From the NCBI GenBank assembly GCA_013695075.1, contig JACDBE010000152.1, forward strand, positions 1-6,186: 6,186 nucleotides of DNA, in the 5' to 3' direction. Positions 1 through 6,186 of the stretch are shown piece by piece. Positions within the stretch are counted from its first letter, which is position 1; every line of letters begins with the position of its first letter. The notes beneath the pieces are model-generated. The model searched no databases and was not told the origin of the DNA. It was given only the letters and a program-made list of their open reading frames with translations. This DNA is from Acidimicrobiia bacterium. GTDB lineage: Bacteria; Actinomycetota; Acidimicrobiia; Spongiisociales; UBA5794. A program made the translations under genes and the position numbers.

Positions 1-572
1 GGACTGGCCGTCGACGTGGTGCCCGCCACCACCACCGCCGCCGAGGTGCTCGCCGGCAGGCCCGACGGGGTGTTCCTGTCCAACGGTCCCGGCGACCCGG
101 GGCCGCTGCGCCAGCTGGTGGCGGCAGTGCGGGAGCTGCTGGGGGTGGTGCCGGTGTTCGGGATCTGCCTGGGCCACCAGATCCTCGGTCTGGCGCTCGG
201 GGCCGGCACCTACAAGCTGCCGTTCGGCCACCACGGAGCCAACCACCCGGTGCGCCGCCTCGACGACGGCCATGTCGAGATCACCGCCCAGAACCACGGC
301 TTCGCCGTCGACATGTGGAGCCTTTCCGGGCAGGTCCCGCCGTCGCCTCGCCCGGGTGCCGTCCCCGGCCCGTGGCTGCTGCCGGGCACGGTGCCCTCCC
401 GGTTTGGCAGGGTGCGGGCCACCCACCAGAACCTCAACGACGGCACCCTGGAGGGAATGGAATGCCTCGATGTCCCCGCCTTCTCGGTGCAGTATCACCC
501 CGAGGCCGCACCAGGGCCCACCGAGGCCGCCGCCCTGTTTGACCGGTTCGCCGCCACCGTGGGGGCCGGCTG

Positions 573-573
<1 letters not shown>
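1..573 (+). CDS. carA: Carbamoyl-phosphate synthase small subunit, C-terminal glutaminase half (5'-truncated by window)
   Basis: CarA hydrolyses glutamine and channels ammonia to CarB for carbamoyl phosphate synthesis, the first step of pyrimidine and arginine synthesis in the cytosol. The reading frame is open from base 1, so the gene begins upstream; the visible 190 residues cover the class I glutamine amidotransferase domain of a protein usually about 370 aa long. Seen in order are SNGPGDP (oxyanion-hole glycines), FGICLGHQ with the nucleophile Cys at 166-168, [21 protein letters not shown], and [10 protein letters not shown] with the catalytic His at 496-498 and Glu at 502-504, so the triad is intact. 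Between NHGFAVD and THQNL there are 36 residues where E. coli CarA, recalled from memory, has about 10; the extra stretch is rich in Pro and Gly (about 325-405). The stop TGA (571-573) shares its A with the carB ATG, implying translational coupling. Identification is very secure. Confidence 0.97.
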
Positions 574-3835
<3,262 letters not shown>

Positions 3836-3839
<4 letters not shown>

Positions 3840-4741
3840 CCGACTTGGCCGTGTCCCTGGGCGGGCACCTGCTGCGCTCCCCGCTGGTAGCCGCCTCGGG
3901 GACGGTGGCCTCGGTGGTCGACTTCGCCGCCACCGCCTCCTTCGCCCCGTACGGCGCCGCCGTGGCCAAGTCGGTGAGCGTCGAGCCGTGGCCGGGCCGC
4001 CCCCCTCCCCGTATGGCACCCGCCGGGCAGGGCATGCTCAACGGGATCGGGATCCAGAACCCCGGTATCGACGCCTGGGTGGACCAGTTCGGTGCCGAGA
4101 TCGGGTCGGCCGGGGTAGAGGTGTGGGGATCGGCGGTGGGGCACCGGGCAGCTGAGTTCGCCCAGGTGGCGGGCCGGCTCGAGAGAGCCGGGGTCGGTGC
4201 CATCGAGGTCAACCTGTCATGCCCCAACCTGGCTGGTGGCATGCCGTTCGCCCTCGACGCCGGGGCCGCCGCCGCCGTGGTGGCCGCGGTGCGAGACCAG
4301 GTGTCGTGCCCGGTGGGTGCCAAGCTGTCGCCGGATGCCGCGGACATCGTGGCCATCGCCGCCGCGGTCGCCACCGCCGGGGCCGACTTCGTGGTGCTCA
4401 CCAACACCGTGCGGGGCGCCGGCTTCGACATCGAGCGGCGCACCCCCCTGCTGGCAGGGGTGGTCGGCGGCTACTCGGGCCCTCCTCTCAAACCGGTGGC
4501 GCTGCGCTGTGTGTGGGAGGTGCACCGGGGTCTGCCGGAGCTGCCCATCGTCGGTTGTGGCGGGGTGCGCACCGGTGCCGACGTCGTCGAGTACCTGATG
4601 GCGGGCGCCTCGGCGGTCGCCATCGGCACCGCCCACTTCGCCTCGCCCCGGGTGGGGAAGCGCATCCGCCGCCAGCTGCTCGGCTGGTGCCGCCGCCACC
4701 GGGTGAGCCGAGTGGCCGAGCTGACCGGGGCGACGGCGTGA
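3836..4741 (+). CDS. pyrD: Dihydroorotate dehydrogenase, class 1B-type catalytic subunit
   Basis: PyrD is an FMN enzyme that oxidises dihydroorotate to orotate, the fourth step to UMP. The 301-residue protein has no N-terminal membrane helix, unlike the quinone-linked class 2 enzymes. Its active-site loop reads NLSCPN, with Cys129 (4220-4222) as catalytic base, where class 2 has Ser. FMN and substrate contacts are recognisable: KSVSVEP (Lys45), [11 protein letters not shown] (Asn69), GAKLSPD (Lys163), TNTVRG (Asn190), [14 protein letters not shown] and GCGGVRTG, then [10 protein letters not shown]. The stretch from TNTVRG to LKPVALR is typical of class 1B (NAD-linked, PyrDB) proteins, which normally work with the iron-sulfur/FAD subunit PyrK. 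No pyrK lies next to it here: carB abuts directly upstream and pyrF downstream. The GTG start overlaps the carB stop as GTGA, and its own stop overlaps the pyrF start the same way. The class call is from motif reading and less certain than the family call. Confidence 0.95.
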
Positions 4742-5484
4742 CCGTCACTGATCCACCGATCCTGGTGGCCCTCGACGTCCCTGACGCCGAGCAGGCGGTG
4801 CGGCTCGCCAGGGACCTCGCCCCCCATGTGGGCGGGTTCAAGGTGGGGTTGCGGCTGCTGTACGGCCCAGGCCCGGGCACGGTGGCCGCCGTCGCCGCCC
4901 TGGGCAAACCGGTGTTCGCCGACGCCAAGCTGCACGACCTCCCCAGCCAGGTGGAGGCGGCCGCCGCCCGACTGGCCGGGGTGGGTGCCCGCTGGGTTTC
5001 CGCCCACGCCTCCGGCGGGGCCGAGATGCTGGGCGGTGCCGTTGCCGGTGCCCGTCGTGGTTCGTCGGGACGGTGCGGGGTGCTCGGGGTCACCGTGCTC
5101 ACCAGCCTCGGTGCTGCCGAGCTGTCCGAGATGGGCATCGACCTGAGCCCGGGCAGGCTGGTCTCCCGGCTGGCGCGCATAGTGGACCGCGCCGGGTGCG
5201 AGGGGGTGGTGTGCTCGGCGCTCGAGCTGGGGGTCATCGCCGGTGTCGCCGACCGGCTGCTCAAGGTGGTGCCCGGCATCCGCCCCGACGGCGCCGCCGC
5301 CGCCGACCAGCGCCGCACCGCCACCCCGGCCGAGGCCCTGGAGCGGCGGGCCGACTGGCTGGTGATCGGACGCCCCATCGTCTCCGCCTCCGACCCAGTG
5401 GCCGCCGCCCGCGGCATCGCCGCCACCCTGATGGCGACCCCACAACCTTCGATGGATGACGGGCAGGCGGGGGATCTAACGTGA
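4738..5484 (+). CDS. pyrF: Orotidine-5'-phosphate decarboxylase
   Basis: PyrF converts OMP to UMP without a cofactor and completes de novo UMP synthesis. The 248-residue protein is a usual length for bacterial type-1 enzymes. It begins ILVALDV and carries the catalytic charged network: Lys35 in GFKVGL and Asp62, Lys64 and Asp67 in DAKLHD, the spacing of the family D-x-K-x-x-D motif. VTVLTSL, VVPGIRPDG and IGRPI (Arg212, phosphate grip) follow, so it should be active. The GTG start was chosen because it gives the 4-base GTGA overlap with pyrD and places ILVALDV at the normal N-terminus. The same frame stays open upstream to 4219, but that extension lies inside pyrD and is arginine- and glycine-rich shadow translation. 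The last 15 or so residues after GIAATL are an unconserved polar tail. Its stop (5482-5484) overlaps a GTG at 5481 in the mihF frame. Confidence 0.98.
   Translation: MTVTDPPILVALDVPDAEQAVRLARDLAPHVGGFKVGLRLLYGPGPGTVAAVAALGKPVFADAKLHDLPSQVEAAAARLAGVGARWVSAHASGGAEMLGGAVAGARRGSSGRCGVLGVTVLTSLGAAELSEMGIDLSPGRLVSRLARIVDRAGCEGVVCSALELGVIAGVADRLLKVVPGIRPDGAAAADQRRTATPAEALERRADWLVIGRPIVSASDPVAAARGIAATLMATPQPSMDDGQAGDLT
5456..5482 (+). promoter_or_regulatory. Possible weak internal promoter ahead of mihF
   Basis: Within the pyrF tail, TAACGT at 5477-5482 fits the actinobacterial -10 pattern TANNNT, and ATGACG at 5456-5461 shares four bases with the -35 consensus TTGACA. The gap between them is 15 bases, shorter than the preferred 16-18. 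A transcript starting about 5489 would carry the GGAGG and the GTG at 5511 but not the GTG at 5481. This is a pattern match only; such matches occur by chance, so confidence is low. Confidence 0.15.
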
Positions 5485-5499
5485 CCGCAACCGACGAGC

Positions 5500-5504
5500 G
5501 GAGG
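5500..5504 (+). promoter_or_regulatory. Shine-Dalgarno sequence for mihF (start-deciding)
   Basis: GGAGG is a perfect core ribosome binding site with six bases before the GTG at 5511. It is the best such site at any gene start in the window; the other starts rely on stop/start overlaps and plain G-runs. It supports translation of mihF from 5511 rather than from the upstream GTG at 5481. Confidence 0.65.
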
Positions 5505-5510
5505 CCACCC

Positions 5511-5819
5511 GTGCTGCCCGACATCACCCCCGAGCAACGGCGCGCCGCGCTGGAAAGCGCCAAGGCGGCCCGCCGCCAGCGCGCCGAGGTCAAGGCGCTG
5601 CTCGGCACCGGGAGCCTCACCCTCGGCGAGGTGCTGCAGCGCGCCGAGCACGACCCGGTGCTGGCCGGGACCAAGCTGGCCCCGCTGCTGGTGGCCCTCC
5701 CCGGGATGGGCAAGGTGTCGACCAAGCGGCTCATGGAGGAGATCGGCATCCACGAGAATCGCAAGCTCCAGGGTCTGGGGACACGGCAGCGCCGGGCCCT
5801 ACTCGACCGCTTCGCTTGA
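5511..5819 (+). CDS. mihF: Actinobacterial integration host factor (mIHF/sIHF family)
   Basis: mIHF is a small nucleoid-associated protein of Actinomycetota that binds and bends DNA; it is unrelated to the alpha/beta IHF of proteobacteria. The product starts LPDITPEQRRAALESA and runs through a basic helix (AAARRQRAEVKALL when read with flanking helix), then ALPGMGKVSTKRLMEEI and LQGLGTRQRRALLDRF. These match the recalled mycobacterial protein (LPQLTDEQRAAALEKA, ALPKVGKVKAQEIM, GLGDRQRKALL) along the whole length, including the helix-two-turn-helix DNA-binding part. I chose GTG 5511 (102 aa) because it lines up with the roughly 105-aa family start and has GGAGG six bases upstream. The alternative GTG at 5481 gives 112 aa and a 4-base overlap with pyrF. 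In the DNA-contacting loop the mycobacterial R-R-L-R is R-K-L-Q (5760-5771). Its position after pyrF follows the conserved actinobacterial order. Family call very secure, start moderately so. Confidence 0.95.
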   Translation: MLPDITPEQRRAALESAKAARRQRAEVKALLGTGSLTLGEVLQRAEHDPVLAGTKLAPLLVALPGMGKVSTKRLMEEIGIHENRKLQGLGTRQRRALLDRFA

Positions 5820-6186
5820 CCGATCCCGCCCCGGAGCGGGCCCCGCTGATCATCGCCATCTCGGGCCGACCGGGCTCGGGCAAGAGCGTGGTCGCCAAAC
5901 GGGTGGCGGCTGAGCTCGGGCTTGGACACGTCTCGGCCGGCGACTTCATGCGGGCGATGGCGGCGGAACGGGGGCTCAGCATCCTCGAGCTTTCCAGGCT
6001 GGCCGAGGGCGACGACGCCATCGACGCCGAGATCGACGCCAGGACGGTGTGGCTGGGGACCACCGGGGAGAGCTTCGTCATCGACTCCCGAATGGCCTGG
6101 TTCTTCCTCCCCCAGTCGGTGAAGGTGTTCCTCGACGTCAACACCGAGGTGGCCGCCGCCCGCATCCACGCCGCCCTCCGCCCCAC
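5816..6186 (+). CDS. Cytidylate-kinase-like P-loop NMP kinase (3'-truncated by window)
   Basis: The visible 123 residues look like a small nucleoside monophosphate kinase of the archaeal/candidate-phylum CMP kinase group, which would transfer phosphate from ATP to CMP, dCMP or a related nucleotide. A Walker A loop, GRPGSGKS, lies at residues 17-24 (Lys23). It is followed by HVSAGDFMRAMAAERGLS (about 38-55), the NMP-binding region of that family, then the acidic AIDAEIDART stretch, FVIDSR (Asp90, Arg92) and a hydrophobic strand VKVFLDV ending the NMP core. Full-length relatives are about 180-200 aa, so the lid and C-terminus lie beyond the window. The start is inferred: TTG at 5816 overlaps the mihF stop as TTGA, and no ATG or GTG occurs in frame just before the P-loop. 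A clear ribosome binding site is absent, so coupling to mihF is likely. In many actinobacteria gmk follows mihF; this protein does not read as Gmk. Exact substrate is unknown, and a more general AAA-type kinase is possible, so no gene symbol is given. Confidence 0.8.
   Translation, partial: MTDPAPERAPLIIAISGRPGSGKSVVAKRVAAELGLGHVSAGDFMRAMAAERGLSILELSRLAEGDDAIDAEIDARTVWLGTTGESFVIDSRMAWFFLPQSVKVFLDVNTEVAAARIHAALRP

Noticed and set aside
4219..4737. Upstream extension of the pyrF reading frame, which stays open for about 170 codons inside pyrD and could suggest a PyrD-PyrF fusion or longer PyrF.
   Set aside because: The extension is in a different frame from pyrD, has Arg/Gly-rich shadow composition and no family match; the GTG at 4738 gives a normal PyrF N-terminus.
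5825..5847. GC-rich inverted repeats just after the mihF stop (CCCGC/GCGGG with a six-base loop, and AGCGGG-C-CCCGCT), considered as a terminator or operator.
   Set aside because: There is no T-tract, the repeats lie in the first codons of the next open frame, and short GC palindromes are expected by chance at this base composition.

Overview
The window is a high-GC (roughly 70% by eye), fully coding stretch on the + strand. It holds the distal part of a de novo pyrimidine (UMP) biosynthesis operon, followed by a nucleoid protein gene and the start of a nucleotide kinase gene. Two things point to an actinobacterium: the mihF (actinobacterial integration host factor) gene, a family essentially confined to Actinomycetota, and the order carA-carB-pyrD-pyrF-mihF. 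From memory, Mycobacterium tuberculosis has the comparable order pyrR-pyrB-pyrC-...-carA-carB-pyrF-...-mihF-gmk. A deep lineage such as Acidimicrobiia is a reasonable guess because pyrD is class 1B and sits inside the operon, but the window alone cannot settle this.

Layout: 1-573, 3' half of carA (glutaminase domain of carbamoyl-phosphate synthase); 573-3839, carB (complete large subunit, 1088 aa); 3836-4741, pyrD (class 1B dihydroorotate dehydrogenase, 301 aa); 4738-5484, pyrF (orotidine-5'-phosphate decarboxylase, 248 aa); 5511-5819 (or from 5481), mihF; 5816-6186, 5' part of a cytidylate-kinase-like P-loop NMP kinase, cut by the window end. There is no intergenic gap of note. Most junctions are stop/start overlaps (TGATG, GTGA, GTGA, TTGA), with mihF the possible exception, so the genes are very probably co-transcribed and translationally coupled.

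Functionally, CarA and CarB make carbamoyl phosphate, PyrD oxidises dihydroorotate to orotate, and PyrF decarboxylates OMP to UMP. PyrB, PyrC, PyrE and the PyrK partner expected for a class 1B PyrD are not in the window. The final gene could act just downstream of the pathway by phosphorylating CMP, dCMP or UMP.

I see no new biological system here: no mobile element, RNA gene, CRISPR array or defence locus. The points worth a second look are modest. They are an archaeal/candidate-phylum-style CMP-kinase-like gene in the slot usually held by gmk, a PyrK-less class 1B pyrD, a proline-rich insertion in the CarA glutaminase domain, and the true start and altered DNA-binding residues of mIHF.
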